Source: Xanthomonas sp. CFBP 8443 (GTDB taxonomy: Bacteria > Pseudomonadota > Gammaproteobacteria > Xanthomonadales > Xanthomonadaceae). Taken from it: a stretch of 64,000 nt of DNA. The stretch covers positions 3,472,001 to 3,536,000 of the forward strand of contig NZ_CP102592.1 in NCBI RefSeq assembly GCF_025666195.1. Reading direction: 5' to 3'. Below the pieces are notes generated by a model. The model did no database searches and was not told the DNA's origin. It saw only the letters and a list, made by a program, of their open reading frames with translations. How positions within the stretch are numbered: the stretch's first letter is position 1; each line of letters starts with the position of its first letter. A program made the position numbers and the translations under genes. Below are positions 39,148 to 51,030 of the stretch, piece by piece.

Positions 39148-39234
39148 GGAATTCTTCCGTTCGGGATGGTGAACCCGCTCGGGCGCGGGCATGTCGGATA
39201 GGGTCGCCCGCTCGGAAACGGGCACAGACAGTGA

Positions 39235-39240
39235 ATTATA
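39235..39240 (-). promoter_or_regulatory. Candidate -10 box of ssb
   Basis: Perfect TATAAT on the minus strand, 88 bases before the ssb start. The -35 region is poor. Confidence 0.45.
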
Positions 39241-39307
39241 CCGGGCTGGCGACGGATATCAGCCTTCTCCTGGTTCAGGCGTCAGGCGAGCCCTCACCGG
39301 GGTGGCC

Positions 39308-39313
39308 TATAAT
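39308..39313 (+). promoter_or_regulatory. Candidate -10 box of ispB
   Basis: Perfect TATAAT 26 bases before the ATG of the polyprenyl synthase gene, giving a leader of about 20 bases. No good -35 element is visible. Confidence 0.5.
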
Positions 39314-39339
39314 CCCTGCACTCCCCCTAGTCCGACCGC

Positions 39340-40338
39340 ATGAGCCTCGCCGAAGACCTCCGCCCCGCCCTGGGGCTGCCTCAGATCCAGGCGCTGGCCG
39401 CGCCCGACATGAGCGCCGCCGATGCCCTGATCCGCCGCCGTCTGGCCTCGGACGTGGTGCTGATCAACCAGATCGCCGAGCACATCGTCTCCGCCGGCGG
39501 CAAGCGCCTGCGGCCGATGCTGGTGATGCTGGCCGGGCGCGCCTGCGCCGGCGGCGGGCCGATGCACCACCAGTTGGCGGTGATCGTCGAGTTCATCCAT
39601 ACCTCGACCCTGCTGCACGACGACGTGGTCGACGAGTCGGACCTGCGCCGCGGCCGCAGCACCGCCAACGCGCTGTGGGGCAACGCGCCCAGCGTGCTGG
39701 TCGGCGATTTCCTGTACTCGCGCAGCTTTCAGCTGATGGTCGAGCTGGACAGCATGGCGGTGATGCGGCTGCTCGCCGACACCACCAACCGCATCGCCGA
39801 GGGCGAAGTGCTGCAGTTGCTGCACGTGCACAACCCGGATACCGACGAGGCCGCCTACCTGCGGGTGATCGAGCGCAAGACCGCGGTGCTGTTCGCCGCC
39901 GGCACCCGGCTCGGGGCGTTGGCCTCGGGCGCCTCGGAAGAGGTGCAGCAGCGCCTGTACGACTACGGCATGCACCTGGGCTACGCGTTCCAGATCGCCG
40001 ACGACGTGCTCGACTACACCGCCGATGCCGCCGACCTGGGCAAGAACCTGGGCGACGACCTGGCCGAAGGCAAGGCCACGCTGCCGCTGATCCACGCGAT
40101 GGCGCACGCCGACGCTGCCACCCGCCAACGCCTGCGCCACATCGTCGAACAGGGCGATGCGGAGGCGATGCCGGAAGTGCTGTCGGCGATCCAGGCCAGC
40201 GGCGGGCTCGACTACAGCCGGCGCCGCGCCGCCGAATACGCCGCCGCCGCCGAACGTGCGCTGGACGGCCTGCCGGAAAGCGAAGCCCTGGCCGCGCTGC
40301 GCGGACTGGCCCGCTACGCGATCGAACGCAGGCACTGA
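39340..40338 (+). CDS. ispB: Polyprenyl (octaprenyl) diphosphate synthase
   Basis: 332-residue trans-prenyltransferase that extends farnesyl diphosphate with isopentenyl units to make the side chain of ubiquinone. The first Asp-rich motif is DDVVD at 94-98 and the second DDVLD at 221-225; GGKRLRPML near 53-61 binds the diphosphate. Length and motifs match IspB. The small residues before the first Asp motif agree with a long-chain product, but chain length (C40 is usual in xanthomonads) cannot be proven from sequence. It is divergent from ssb. Confidence 0.93.
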   Translation: MSLAEDLRPALGLPQIQALAAPDMSAADALIRRRLASDVVLINQIAEHIVSAGGKRLRPMLVMLAGRACAGGGPMHHQLAVIVEFIHTSTLLHDDVVDESDLRRGRSTANALWGNAPSVLVGDFLYSRSFQLMVELDSMAVMRLLADTTNRIAEGEVLQLLHVHNPDTDEAAYLRVIERKTAVLFAAGTRLGALASGASEEVQQRLYDYGMHLGYAFQIADDVLDYTADAADLGKNLGDDLAEGKATLPLIHAMAHADAATRQRLRHIVEQGDAEAMPEVLSAIQASGGLDYSRRRAAEYAAAAERALDGLPESEALAALRGLARYAIERRH

Positions 40339-40391
40339 TCCGGCGTGCTGTGCGCGCCGGACGGGATGACCAGCCATTCGGCTGTGGAAAG

Positions 40392-40560
40392 CCGGGATTA
40401 GGGAGTGGGGATTCGCAGAAGCAGCTTGGTAGCGTTCTGCCGAGTTCGACAGCCGAACGGCTGTCAGCGCACATCCCTGACCACAATCCTGGGTGGGTGA
40501 CTCGCTGGAAGGCGGGATACGCTTTTGCGAATCCCGAATCCCGAATCACCAATCCCGGCT
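40392..40560. repeat. Inverted GGGATT/GAATCCC short-repeat pair
   Basis: GGGATTAGGGAGTGGGGATTCG at the left and tandem GAATCCC copies at 40528-40546, ending CACCAATCCCGG, at the right can pair across about 110 bases. It fills the 220-base gap between ispB and the convergent dienelactone hydrolase gene. Confidence 0.6.
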
Positions 40561-41356
40561 ACTCACCAAACCGCTCCTCGAAGAAGTCGTGCAGCATGCG
40601 ATAGGCACGCTTGGCCGCGCGCGGGTTGTACTGGCAGCCCGGCGGGCTGTTCGCGTCGGCCTCGGCGAAGCAATGCACGGCGCCGCTGAAGTTGACGAAC
40701 TGCCAGTCGGCACCGGCGCCGTTCATCTCCTGCTCGAAGGCGGCGATGTCGTCGCGGCTCACGCTCTTGTCGTCGGCGCCGTTGAGCACCAGCAGCGGCG
40801 ACTTCGCGCTGCCCGCGGCTGCCGGCAACGGCGTGGACAGGCCACCGTGCAGGCTGACCACGCCGGCCAGCGGCGCGCCGGCGCGGACCAGTTCCAGCAC
40901 CGTGGTGCCGCCGAAGCAGAAACCGACCGCGCCGATCCGCGACGCGTCCAGCGGCGCCTTGCCGGCCTGCGCCTTGAGCACTTCGATCGCCTTCAAGGCG
41001 CGTGCGCGCAGCGTCGCCGGATCCTTCTTCAGCGCACCGGCGAACTGCCCGGCCTCGGTGTCGTTGGCCGGGCGCTTGCCCTTGCCGTAGACGTCGGCCA
41101 GCAGCACCACGTAGTCGTCGCCGGCCAGCTGTTTGGCCTTGTCGATCGCCGACGCGTTGACCCCGCGCCAGTTCGGCACCATCACCAGGCCGGGACGCTT
41201 GTCGCTGTCGGCATCGTCGTAGACCAGTACGCCACTGAAACTGTCCTTGCCGACCTTCCATTCCACCGGCTTGGCCTGCATCGCGGCCAGCGCCGGCAGC
41301 GGCAGCGCCAAGGCCAGGCCCAGCACGCCGATCCACCGCATCGAACGAGTGCGCAT
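40559..41356 (-). CDS. Dienelactone hydrolase family protein, exported
   Basis: 265-residue alpha/beta-hydrolase with a signal peptide (MRTRSMRWIGVLGLALALPLPALA). Nucleophile Cys is in GFCFGGTT, the acid in NGADDKSV, and the His in GAVHCFAEAD, the Cys-Asp-His triad of dienelactone hydrolases. Many members have unknown substrates, and ring-cleavage genes are absent here, so a general esterase or lactonase role in the periplasm is more likely than aromatic breakdown. GGGAGAG lies 5 bases before the ATG. It is a single gene with REP-like DNA upstream. Confidence 0.88.
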   Translation of the reverse strand: MRTRSMRWIGVLGLALALPLPALAAMQAKPVEWKVGKDSFSGVLVYDDADSDKRPGLVMVPNWRGVNASAIDKAKQLAGDDYVVLLADVYGKGKRPANDTEAGQFAGALKKDPATLRARALKAIEVLKAQAGKAPLDASRIGAVGFCFGGTTVLELVRAGAPLAGVVSLHGGLSTPLPAAAGSAKSPLLVLNGADDKSVSRDDIAAFEQEMNGAGADWQFVNFSGAVHCFAEADANSPPGCQYNPRAAKRAYRMLHDFFEERFGE

Positions 41357-41390
41357 CGCGTCTCTCCCATTGGGACCAGCCGGCAGTCTA

Positions 41391-41478
41391 CTGTGGGAGC
41401 GACTTCAGTCGCGACGGGCTTTATCGGTAATGCCCGTCGCGACTGATGACCCGAGGCCACCCGGAGTCGCTCCCATAG
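41391..41478. repeat. REP variant with interrupted second arm
   Basis: CTGTGGGAGCGACTTCAGTC and its facing copy form a doublet; the right arm is split by about 18 unrelated bases before GTCGCTCCCATAG. It lies between the dienelactone hydrolase gene and the end of murD2. Confidence 0.7.
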
Positions 41479-41561
41479 ACCAACATCATCTCGATCGAGG
41501 TGCTCCAGGCACGGCGCCTGGCAAGCCGCGCGCATACCGGCCCGATCCAGGCGCAACCAGC

Positions 41562-44327
<2,766 letters not shown>

Positions 44328-44331
<4 letters not shown>

Positions 44332-44786
44332 GGACTACCTGCAAGAACGCGCGTGCGACGCAAGTAGCGTCGGCACAGGAAAAATTCGATCATGGAAAAC
44401 GGCAACGCCGCCCATAGCCATGGCAGGCAGCCGAACAGGAGCGCCAGCGGAAACAGCTCCCAGTTCGAACTCCCGTGCGTGGCATCGGCGGACGCCGCGA
44501 ACACCACCACGAGATATAACGTCAGCGCCGGCACATAACTGCATGCACCCAGCAGCACCGTGCGCAATGCCATCGCGCCCGCACGGCCGGCAGGCCACCG
44601 GCCTTGCCAGCGCCACGCCAACCATGCGCCCGCCCCTGCTGCGATCAGCGCAGGCAGCAGCCATTTGAGGCTGTCGGCCCACTGCAACGGCAGGCTCGTG
44701 CCCGCCTGATCGGCCGCGGTGGCCAACATCATCGCCGCGCCGCCGGCGACGGCACTGAGCGCGATGAACTCAGTCTGCAGGCGCAT
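44328..44786 (-). CDS. Small integral membrane protein of the lysAC-mur operon
   Basis: 152-residue hydrophobic protein with about four membrane segments (for example WLLPALIAAGAGAWLAW and VLLGACSYVPALTLYLVVVF) and a basic C-terminus (CRRYLRRTRVLAGSP). No family is recognised. It overlaps lysAC by 17 bases and murL by four, so it is certainly in the same operon and co-translated. The location between lysine/diaminopimelate synthesis and the Glu step suggests a link with cell-wall precursor supply, but nothing in the sequence proves it. Confidence 0.75.
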
Positions 44787-47379
44787 CGATCACGTCCTCC
44801 CGCGGCAGCTCGCGCTGGTTGTAGGTGCTGGCCATCGCGTAACCGTAGGCGCCGGCGTCGGCGATCAGCATCACGTCGTCCGCCGCGGTGGCGGCCGGCA
44901 GCCGGCGGCGCCTGCCGAACACGTCGCTGGATTCGCAGATCGGGCCGACCACGTCGAACACCGCATCGGCGTCGCGGTCCAGGCGGCTGAGGTTGGCGAC
45001 GTCGTGCCAGGCGTCGTACAGCGCCGGGCGCACCAGCGCGTTCATGCCCGCGTCCAGGCCGACCCGGCGGATGCCGTCCTTGTCGATCACCTGGGTGGCG
45101 CGCGTCAGCAGCACGCCGCACTCGGCGACCAGGTAGCGGCCCGGCTCGACCGCCAGGCGGAACGCCGGATGCACCGCCTTGACCTCGGCCAGGCCCTGCG
45201 CCCAGGCGTCCAGGTCGAACGGCTCATCGTCGGCGCTGTACGCGATCGGCAGGCCACCGCCGATGTCGATGACTTCCACGCTGCCGATGCGGCGCGCGAA
45301 GCCGGCCAGCTCGTCGCACATGCGCCGCCAGTGCTGCGCGGTCTCCACGCCGCTGCCCAGGTGCGCGTGCACGCCAACGATGCGGATGTCCAGGGTGCGC
45401 GCGACCTCGACGAATTCGTCCACCCGCGTGGCAGACAGCCCGAACTTGGACGCCTTGCCGCCGGTGTTGACCTTCTCGTGGTGGCCGTCGCCGTGGCCCA
45501 GGTCGATGCGCAGCCACAGGCTGCGGCCGCGGAACAGCTCCGGCCAGCGCTGCAGCAGTTCGACGTTGTCGACGGTGACGGTCACGCCCAGCGCGAACGC
45601 GGCTTCGTATTCGGCCTTCGGCGCGAAGCTGGGCGTGAACAGCACGCGCCGCGGCGACAGCTCCGGCAAGGTGTCGAACACCCGGCGCAGTTCGCCGTGC
45701 GACACGCATTCCAGGCCGAAGTCTTCGGCGACCAGCGCCTCCAGGATCGCCGGATGCGAATTGGCCTTGATCGCGTAGTAGCGCTGGTCGATCGGCGCGA
45801 TCGCCTTGAGCGCGCGGGCACGCTCGCGCAAGGTCGGCAGATGGTAGACATAGCGCGGCGTGCCGGCCTGCGCCAGGCGCAGCAGGTGTTCGCGCTCGGC
45901 GTGCCACCACGGCGTCGGCCGCGCACGCACGCTGCCGGTGATCTCGCGCCAGCGCGGTCCGAACACCTCGGTCTCCTCCACCGGCATCGCACCGCTGTCG
46001 ATCAGCTCGGCATGCAGGATCGGCAGCAGGCCCTCGGCATCGGCCTCGTCGATGACGAAGGTCAGGTTCAGGTCGTTGGACGACTGCGAGATCATGTGCA
46101 CGCGCTCCTTGCCGAACGTGGCCCACACGTCCGAGAGCTTGTGCAGCAGCGAACGCATGCCGCGCCCGACCAGGGTGATCGCCGCGCACGGCACGATGAT
46201 CTTGACCCGGCAGATCTCCGCCAGGTCGGCCGACAGCGCCGCCAGCACGTCGGTATTGACCAGGTTCTCGCTCGGGTCCAGCGACACGGTGACGTTGGTC
46301 TCGGCCGAGCCGATCAGGTCCACCGACAGGCCGTGCTTGGCGAAGCGCGCGAACACGTCGGCCAGGAAGCCGACCTGCTGCCACATGCCGATGCCTTCCA
46401 TCGACACCAGCACGATACCGTTGCGGCGGCTGATCGCCTTGACCCCGGGCACGGTGCGCGCGTTGCCGTCGATGCTGGTGCCGGGCAGCTCGGGGCGCTC
46501 GGTGTCCAGGATCGCCATCGGCACGCCGCCGTCGCGGCACGGCTTGATCGAGCGCGGGTGCAGCACCTTGGCGCCGGTGGTGGCGATTTCCTGCGCCTCG
46601 TAATAGTCCAGCCGGGTCAGCAGACGCGCGTCCGGCACTTCGCGCGGGTTGGCGCTGAACATGCCCGGCACGTCGGTCCAGATCTCCACCCGGCTGGCGC
46701 CGAGCAGCGCGCCGAAGTAGGCCGCCGAGGTGTCCGAGCCGCCGCGGCCGAGGATCGCGGTGCCGCCGTCCTGATGCCGGGAGATGAAGCCCTGGGTGAT
46801 CAGCATCCGCGCCGGCTGGGCGACGAAGCGCTCGCGCCAGGCGGCGTCGGATTGCCACTGGCAGGACACCGACAGGCGCTTGGACCACTCGCTCTGGTTC
46901 GGCTGCGGCGGCAGCGCGTCCAGCCACTGGCGCGCATCCATCCAGCCGACATCCAGGCCGCTGGCGCGCAGGTAGGCCGCGCCCAGCGTCGAGGACAGCA
47001 ACTCGCCCTGGCCCAGCACCTCTGCCTGCCAGTCCAGCGCGCGGGCCGCCGCGCGCGGGTCGTCCAGTAAGCCGCGCAGCGCCGCCAAGCGTTCGCCGAG
47101 CACGGCCTCCGCATCCAGCTCCAGTTCGCCCAGGAACTCGCGGTGGCGCTGCTCCAGCGCGGCCACGCGCTGCGCGCCGTCGGTGCTGCCGTCGGCGATC
47201 GCGGTCAACTCATTGGTCACCCCCGACAGCGCCGACACCACCACCAGCACCCGCGCGCCGGTCTCGTCGGCGCGTTTTTTCGCCAGCGTTCCGATCGTGT
47301 CCCAGCGATGACGACGCGACACCGAGGTGCCGCCGAACTTGAGGACGATCCAACGATCGACGTGGGGGGAAGATGACAT
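44770..47379 (-). CDS. lysAC: Bifunctional aspartate kinase / diaminopimelate decarboxylase
   Basis: 869-residue fusion of the first and last enzymes of lysine synthesis. The aspartokinase half has KFGGTSV at 14-20, GRGGSDTSA, and two ACT domains (about 320-470) for feedback control. The decarboxylase half starts near 495; PLP-binding K538 lies in YYAIKAN, and HLGSG, GGGLP and PICESSD follow in order. The fusion is characteristic of xanthomonads. Joining entry and exit of the pathway in one chain lets lysine demand and diaminopimelate use be set together. It leads an operon with a membrane protein, murL and murD2. Confidence 0.96.
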   Translation of the reverse strand: MSSSPHVDRWIVLKFGGTSVSRRHRWDTIGTLAKKRADETGARVLVVVSALSGVTNELTAIADGSTDGAQRVAALEQRHREFLGELELDAEAVLGERLAALRGLLDDPRAAARALDWQAEVLGQGELLSSTLGAAYLRASGLDVGWMDARQWLDALPPQPNQSEWSKRLSVSCQWQSDAAWRERFVAQPARMLITQGFISRHQDGGTAILGRGGSDTSAAYFGALLGASRVEIWTDVPGMFSANPREVPDARLLTRLDYYEAQEIATTGAKVLHPRSIKPCRDGGVPMAILDTERPELPGTSIDGNARTVPGVKAISRRNGIVLVSMEGIGMWQQVGFLADVFARFAKHGLSVDLIGSAETNVTVSLDPSENLVNTDVLAALSADLAEICRVKIIVPCAAITLVGRGMRSLLHKLSDVWATFGKERVHMISQSSNDLNLTFVIDEADAEGLLPILHAELIDSGAMPVEETEVFGPRWREITGSVRARPTPWWHAEREHLLRLAQAGTPRYVYHLPTLRERARALKAIAPIDQRYYAIKANSHPAILEALVAEDFGLECVSHGELRRVFDTLPELSPRRVLFTPSFAPKAEYEAAFALGVTVTVDNVELLQRWPELFRGRSLWLRIDLGHGDGHHEKVNTGGKASKFGLSATRVDEFVEVARTLDIRIVGVHAHLGSGVETAQHWRRMCDELAGFARRIGSVEVIDIGGGLPIAYSADDEPFDLDAWAQGLAEVKAVHPAFRLAVEPGRYLVAECGVLLTRATQVIDKDGIRRVGLDAGMNALVRPALYDAWHDVANLSRLDRDADAVFDVVGPICESSDVFGRRRRLPAATAADDVMLIADAGAYGYAMASTYNQRELPREDVIDAPAD

Positions 47380-47553
47380 TTCGTGTGTGGGGTCTGGTGG
47401 AGGGAAAGAGGCCCGGAACGCCGGGCGGAACCTGCGATTCTATGTCATGCGCAACGCTCCTGCGCCTGCCGGGAACGCCCGTTGCGCGCCGATGTCCAGC
47501 GTGCGTGCGCCCTCCATTGCTAAGCTGCGCTCCCCCGCACCCGAGCCCCAGCC

Positions 47554-48429
47554 ATGACCGCGCGCCGTTTCCTGCAACTGGATGTGTTCTCCCCGCGCCC
47601 CGGCGCCGGCAACCCGCTGGCGGTGGTGCTGGACGCGCAGGGCCTGGACGACGCCGCGATGCAGGCGATCGCGCGCTGGACGCGGCTGCCTGAGACCACC
47701 TTCGTGTTCCCGGCCACGCAGCCGGGCGCCAGCTACGGCATCCGCATGTTCAGTCCGCACAAGGAGGTGCCGTTCGCGGGCCACCCCAGCGTCGGCACCG
47801 CGCACGCGGTGCTGGAGGTCGGCATCGCCGCGCCCCGCGACGGCCTGCTGGTGCAGGAAGGCATCGCCGGGCTGCTGCCGCTGCGCGTGGACGTGGCCGA
47901 CGGCGTGCGCAGCATCGCGATCCGCACCCCGCGCGCACAGGTCGCGGAGATCGCCGCCGCCGATCCGCGCCTGGCCGCCGCGCTGGCCGGCTGGACGCTG
48001 GGCGCACAACCGCCGGTGCGCATGGATGGCGGCCGCTGCTGGTGGCTGGTCGAGATCGCCGACGAAGCCGCACTGCGCGGCCTGGCGCCGGACTGGGAGG
48101 CGATCGCCGCGCTGGCCGAAAGCACCGCCAGCATGGGCGTGTTCGCCTACGCCCGGGCCGACGGCCGCGCCTACGACCTGGCGGTACGCGCGTTCGTCGG
48201 CAACGGCCGCCGCTTCGAGGACGCCGCGTCGGGCGCCGCCAACGCGGTGCTCGCGGCATGGCTGGACCATCGCGCCGTGCTGCCCGGCCACGGCGGCCGT
48301 TACGTGGTCAGCCAGGGCCGCGAGGTCGGCCACGACGCCTTGCTGACGCTGCGCGTGGACGACGCGGGCGAGGTCTGGTCGGGCGGCCAGGTGCAGACCG
48401 TCATCGACGGCCATATCGACTGGCGCTGA
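47554..48429 (+). CDS. PhzF family epimerase/isomerase-like protein
   Basis: 291-residue protein of the PhzF/DAP-epimerase fold: two similar halves with central helices. N-terminal block FLQLDVFSPRPGAGNPLAVVLDAQGL, a catalytic-Glu-like PETTFVFP near 48-55, HKEVPFAGHPSVGTAHAV, and a C-terminal EDAASGAANAVLAAWL. No phenazine genes are near, so the substrate is unknown; the name reflects the family only. It is divergent from lysAC, 174 bases away. Confidence 0.88.
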   Translation: MTARRFLQLDVFSPRPGAGNPLAVVLDAQGLDDAAMQAIARWTRLPETTFVFPATQPGASYGIRMFSPHKEVPFAGHPSVGTAHAVLEVGIAAPRDGLLVQEGIAGLLPLRVDVADGVRSIAIRTPRAQVAEIAAADPRLAAALAGWTLGAQPPVRMDGGRCWWLVEIADEAALRGLAPDWEAIAALAESTASMGVFAYARADGRAYDLAVRAFVGNGRRFEDAASGAANAVLAAWLDHRAVLPGHGGRYVVSQGREVGHDALLTLRVDDAGEVWSGGQVQTVIDGHIDWR

Positions 48430-48551
48430 GCCGATGGGAAAGGCCGCCAGTCTGCAGCGGCAGGCATGGCGGCCTTTGGAGCGTCGGCCGCGACCTCGCG
48501 ATGGTCGCGGCAGACTGGAGAGCGACGCCTCCGGCGAGGCGTCTTGGCCGA

Positions 48552-49187
48552 TCAGTCGGGCAGCACGTCGACGCGGACCCGGATACGGTCGCCCGGACGC
48601 TGCGCGCTGCGGGTGTGGTAATAGCGGCCGCCGTATTCGTAAGTCACGTCGTAGCCGTCCACCCGGTCGTAGCTTTCGCTGCGGTACGCGACCGGTTCGC
48701 AGACGCTGACCGAGCCGGTCTGCACGGTGGTGCGGGCGTTGCTGTCGTAGATCGAACGGCCGGCCAGGCCGCCGACCATGGTGCCGACCGCGGTGCCGAC
48801 GAAACGGCCGTTGCCGCCGCCGACGCGGCTGCCCAGCAACGCGCCGGCGATGCCGCCGACCACCGTGGCCGCGCTGCGCCCGCCGTCGGTGCCGCGGTAA
48901 CCGTCGCCGCCGTAACCACTGTTGTAGTAGCCGTCGCCGCGGTAGCCGTTCTCGACATAGCCGCCGGAGGCCGGACGCTCATAGCAGCGCTCGGTGGTCT
49001 CGCGCGGGCCGCGCACCGGCACGATGATCGGATCGGCGCGCACCACGCGGGCGTAATCGTAGGTGCCGCTGCCAGAATAGCCGCGGTCGCGATAGTCGTC
49101 GTAGCGGCCGTAATCCTGCGCGGCGGCGGAGCCGACCACGCCCACGGCGAGCGCGGCGGTCAGAACACGGGTCGAGAGCTTGTTCAT
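48552..49187 (-). CDS. Glycine-zipper 2TM domain protein (Rickettsia 17-kDa antigen-like), exported
   Basis: 211-residue envelope protein. Signal MNKLSTRVLTAALAVGVVGSAAA, then a Tyr/Gly/Arg-rich region (GYRGDGYYNSGYGGDGYRG), the glycine zipper (TVVGGIAGALLGSRVGGGNGRFVGTAVGTMVGGLAG, about 110-145), and a Tyr-rich C-terminus ending RVRVDVLPD. Two Cys could form a disulphide. Such proteins insert Gly-zipper helices in the envelope; function is unclear. The start at 49187 is the one with a signal peptide. Confidence 0.85.
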   Translation of the reverse strand: MNKLSTRVLTAALAVGVVGSAAAQDYGRYDDYRDRGYSGSGTYDYARVVRADPIIVPVRGPRETTERCYERPASGGYVENGYRGDGYYNSGYGGDGYRGTDGGRSAATVVGGIAGALLGSRVGGGNGRFVGTAVGTMVGGLAGRSIYDSNARTTVQTGSVSVCEPVAYRSESYDRVDGYDVTYEYGGRYYHTRSAQRPGDRIRVRVDVLPD

Positions 49188-49414
49188 GTCGAAGATTCCA
49201 GGCGCGTGGATCGCGCAACCGCATGCTCGGTCCGCGCCGGTGAAACACGACTGAATTGGAACCGGCGCGCGGCGACTGTTTAGCGCGGCGACAGCTGACG
49301 CTTGAACGCAACGCGCGATGCCCTTGCGCACGCCGCGACTGGAACCGTTCCCATGGCAGCGACGGGGAGCCACCGCGCCTGCGGTAGCGCAGGCGCGGCG
49401 CGATGCCGCTTCGA

Positions 49415-49441
49415 AAAACGCCCGGCGAGCGCCGGGCCGGA
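49415..49441 (-). terminator. Terminator of the osmC-like gene
   Basis: GCCCGGC and GCCGGGC pair around GAGC, 16 bases after the osmC stop. The minus-strand transcript continues GTTTTTCG. Confidence 0.7.
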
Positions 49442-49454
49442 ATGCTCGAAATGC

Positions 49455-49886
49455 TCAGCCCAGTTCTGCTTCCAGGCTGATCGGCACGGCGCTCAGCGCC
49501 TTGGACACCGGGCAGTTCTGCTTGGCGTCGTCGGCGATGGCGCGGAACTGCGCCGCCTCGATGTTCGGCACTACCGCCTTGACCTTGAGCCGGATCTGCG
49601 ACAACTGCGGGCCGCCGTCCATCGACAGGTCGACCTCCGCGCGCGTGTCCAGCGAGGTCGGCGGGAAGCCGGCGTCGCTCAGCTTGGCCGACAGCGCCAT
49701 GGTGAAGCAGCCGGCATGCGCGGCGGCGATCAGTTCTTCCGGGTTGGTGCCCTTCTCGTCGCCGAAGCGGCTGCTGAAGGCGTAACGGGCATTTTCCAGC
49801 AGCCCGCTCTGCGGCGTGCTCAGCTGGCCCTTGCCGGTCTTGAGGTCGCCTTCCCAATGCGCGGTGGCGTGACGCGAAATGCCCAT
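49455..49886 (-). CDS. osmC: OsmC-type peroxiredoxin
   Basis: 143-residue thiol peroxidase of the OsmC branch, which reduces organic hydroperoxides. The two redox Cys are C60 (AAHAGCFTMAL) and C125 (QNCPVSKAL). Conserved ATAHWEGDLKTGKG and GTNPEELIAAAHAGCF stretches are present, and length is normal. It is a single gene; promoter elements were not clear. A close relative, Ohr, is distinguished by other motifs, so the OsmC label is preferred. Confidence 0.93.
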   Translation of the reverse strand: MGISRHATAHWEGDLKTGKGQLSTPQSGLLENARYAFSSRFGDEKGTNPEELIAAAHAGCFTMALSAKLSDAGFPPTSLDTRAEVDLSMDGGPQLSQIRLKVKAVVPNIEAAQFRAIADDAKQNCPVSKALSAVPISLEAELG

Positions 49887-50479
49887 GCGGTACTCCTGTC
49901 GGTGGATGAGGCGGGCACCATAAGGCAGAACGCGTTACGGCCTTGTGCGGCGCAGCGCGCCGAACCCCGGGCACGCATCGGTCAACTCCCGCACAAATGC
50001 CCTCCGCTCCGCTGCCGGTTCGTGCCTGCGCGCAAAAGCATGCAGACCTGCTGTGCGCCTATCACCCCTCCCCGCTCGCGGCACGCGTGCATACAGCGAC
50101 CACGCCGACCGCGCTGAAGCCTCGATCGCAATCGCACGCACCGCGCCATCGAACAGGACAGCCAACGACAGACCCGGTTGCCGAGCGCTGGAAAGGACGC
50201 CACGCATCCCGATGTCCGGCATCGCCAAGCGGCTCCTGCAGCGTTACGGCAGCCCAAGATCGCGGCGCGAACAGGCGGATCGAGGCGGACCTTGCGGCGG
50301 TGCATCGCCGCTTTTCCGGGCGAAAGCCGCCCGGCGAGGCAAAAAAAACCCGGCATGTAGCTTTTTTCCGTGTTTTTTGCCGTTTGCCTATTGGCGCGGC
50401 GTAGCACATGCCCTACATTTCGCCATGCCGACGGGGTCGGCGCGACCCAACCACCAATCGTTTACGGAACCAGGACATC
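49887..50479. other. Intergenic region upstream of the HU-like gene
   Basis: 593 bases without a credible gene. Around 50317-50350 a GC-rich inverted repeat (CCGGGCG ... CGCCCGG) is followed by a run of eight A, and T-rich stretches continue to about 50380. Curved AT tracts upstream of a nucleoid-protein gene would suit promoter control; no clear -35/-10 was identified. Confidence 0.5.
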
Positions 50480-50878
50480 ATGGCAAAGACCGCGAAAAAG
50501 GCTGCCCCGAAAAAGGCAGCGAAGAAAGTAGCCACCAAGACCGCCGCCAAGCCGGCCGCTCCCAAGCCGATCAAGGAAGCCCTGAGCAAGTCGGCCCTGG
50601 TCGCCCACATCGTCGAAGCCAGCGGCGTCGTCGCCAAGGACGTACGCGCGGTGATGGCCTCGCTCGAGCAGGCCGTGGCCGGTTCGGTCAGCAAGAAGGG
50701 CGCCGGTTCGTTCACCCTGCCAGGCCTGCTCAAGATCACCGCCGTCAGCGTGCCGGCCAAGCCGAAGCGCAAGGGCATCAACCCGTTCACCAAGGAAGAG
50801 CAGTGGTTCGCCGCCAAGCCGGCCACCACCAAGCTGAAGGTGCGCCCGCTGAAGAAGCTCAAGGACGCCGCGCTCTGA
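50480..50878 (+). CDS. HU family DNA-binding protein with histone-H1-like tail
   Basis: 132-residue nucleoid protein. The first 33 residues are a Lys/Ala/Pro tail (MAKTAKKAAPKKAAKKVATK...), as in H1-like bacterial histones. From about 38 it has the HU/IHF fold: ALVAHIVEASGVVAKDVRAVMASLEQAV, GSFTLPGLLKI, and the DNA-clasping arm KRKGINPFTKEEQWF. It should bind and compact DNA; the tail adds extra charge and possible modification sites. AGGA lies about 6 bases before the ATG. A strong terminator follows. Ordinary HU is about 90 residues, so the tail is an extension. Confidence 0.9.
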   Translation: MAKTAKKAAPKKAAKKVATKTAAKPAAPKPIKEALSKSALVAHIVEASGVVAKDVRAVMASLEQAVAGSVSKKGAGSFTLPGLLKITAVSVPAKPKRKGINPFTKEEQWFAAKPATTKLKVRPLKKLKDAAL

Positions 50879-50911
50879 GCAGCGACGCCTGATCCAGGCA
50901 AGCACACCCGA

Positions 50912-50942
50912 CGAGACGGCCCACGCCGTCTCGTTTTTTTTG
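50912..50942 (+). terminator. Rho-independent terminator of the HU-like gene
   Basis: CGAGACGGC, CCAC and GCCGTCTCG form the stem and loop, followed by eight T. It lies about 35 bases after the stop. Confidence 0.9.
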
Positions 50943-51030
50943 CGCGCTCGCCGCCGCCAGCGGCGGGATTGACAGGCCGCTAAGGCGGCGCCCGCTATAT
51001 CTGCGCCTCCCATCGACAGGAAATGCGTGC

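Noticed and set aside
47554..48429. Phenazine biosynthesis function for the PhzF-like gene
   Set aside because: No other phz genes are present and most PhzF-family proteins outside phz operons have unrelated or unknown substrates.
49887..50479. Small Arg-rich frames upstream of the HU-like gene
   Set aside because: Composition is that of random GC-rich DNA, several frames overlap on both strands, and none has a ribosome-binding site.
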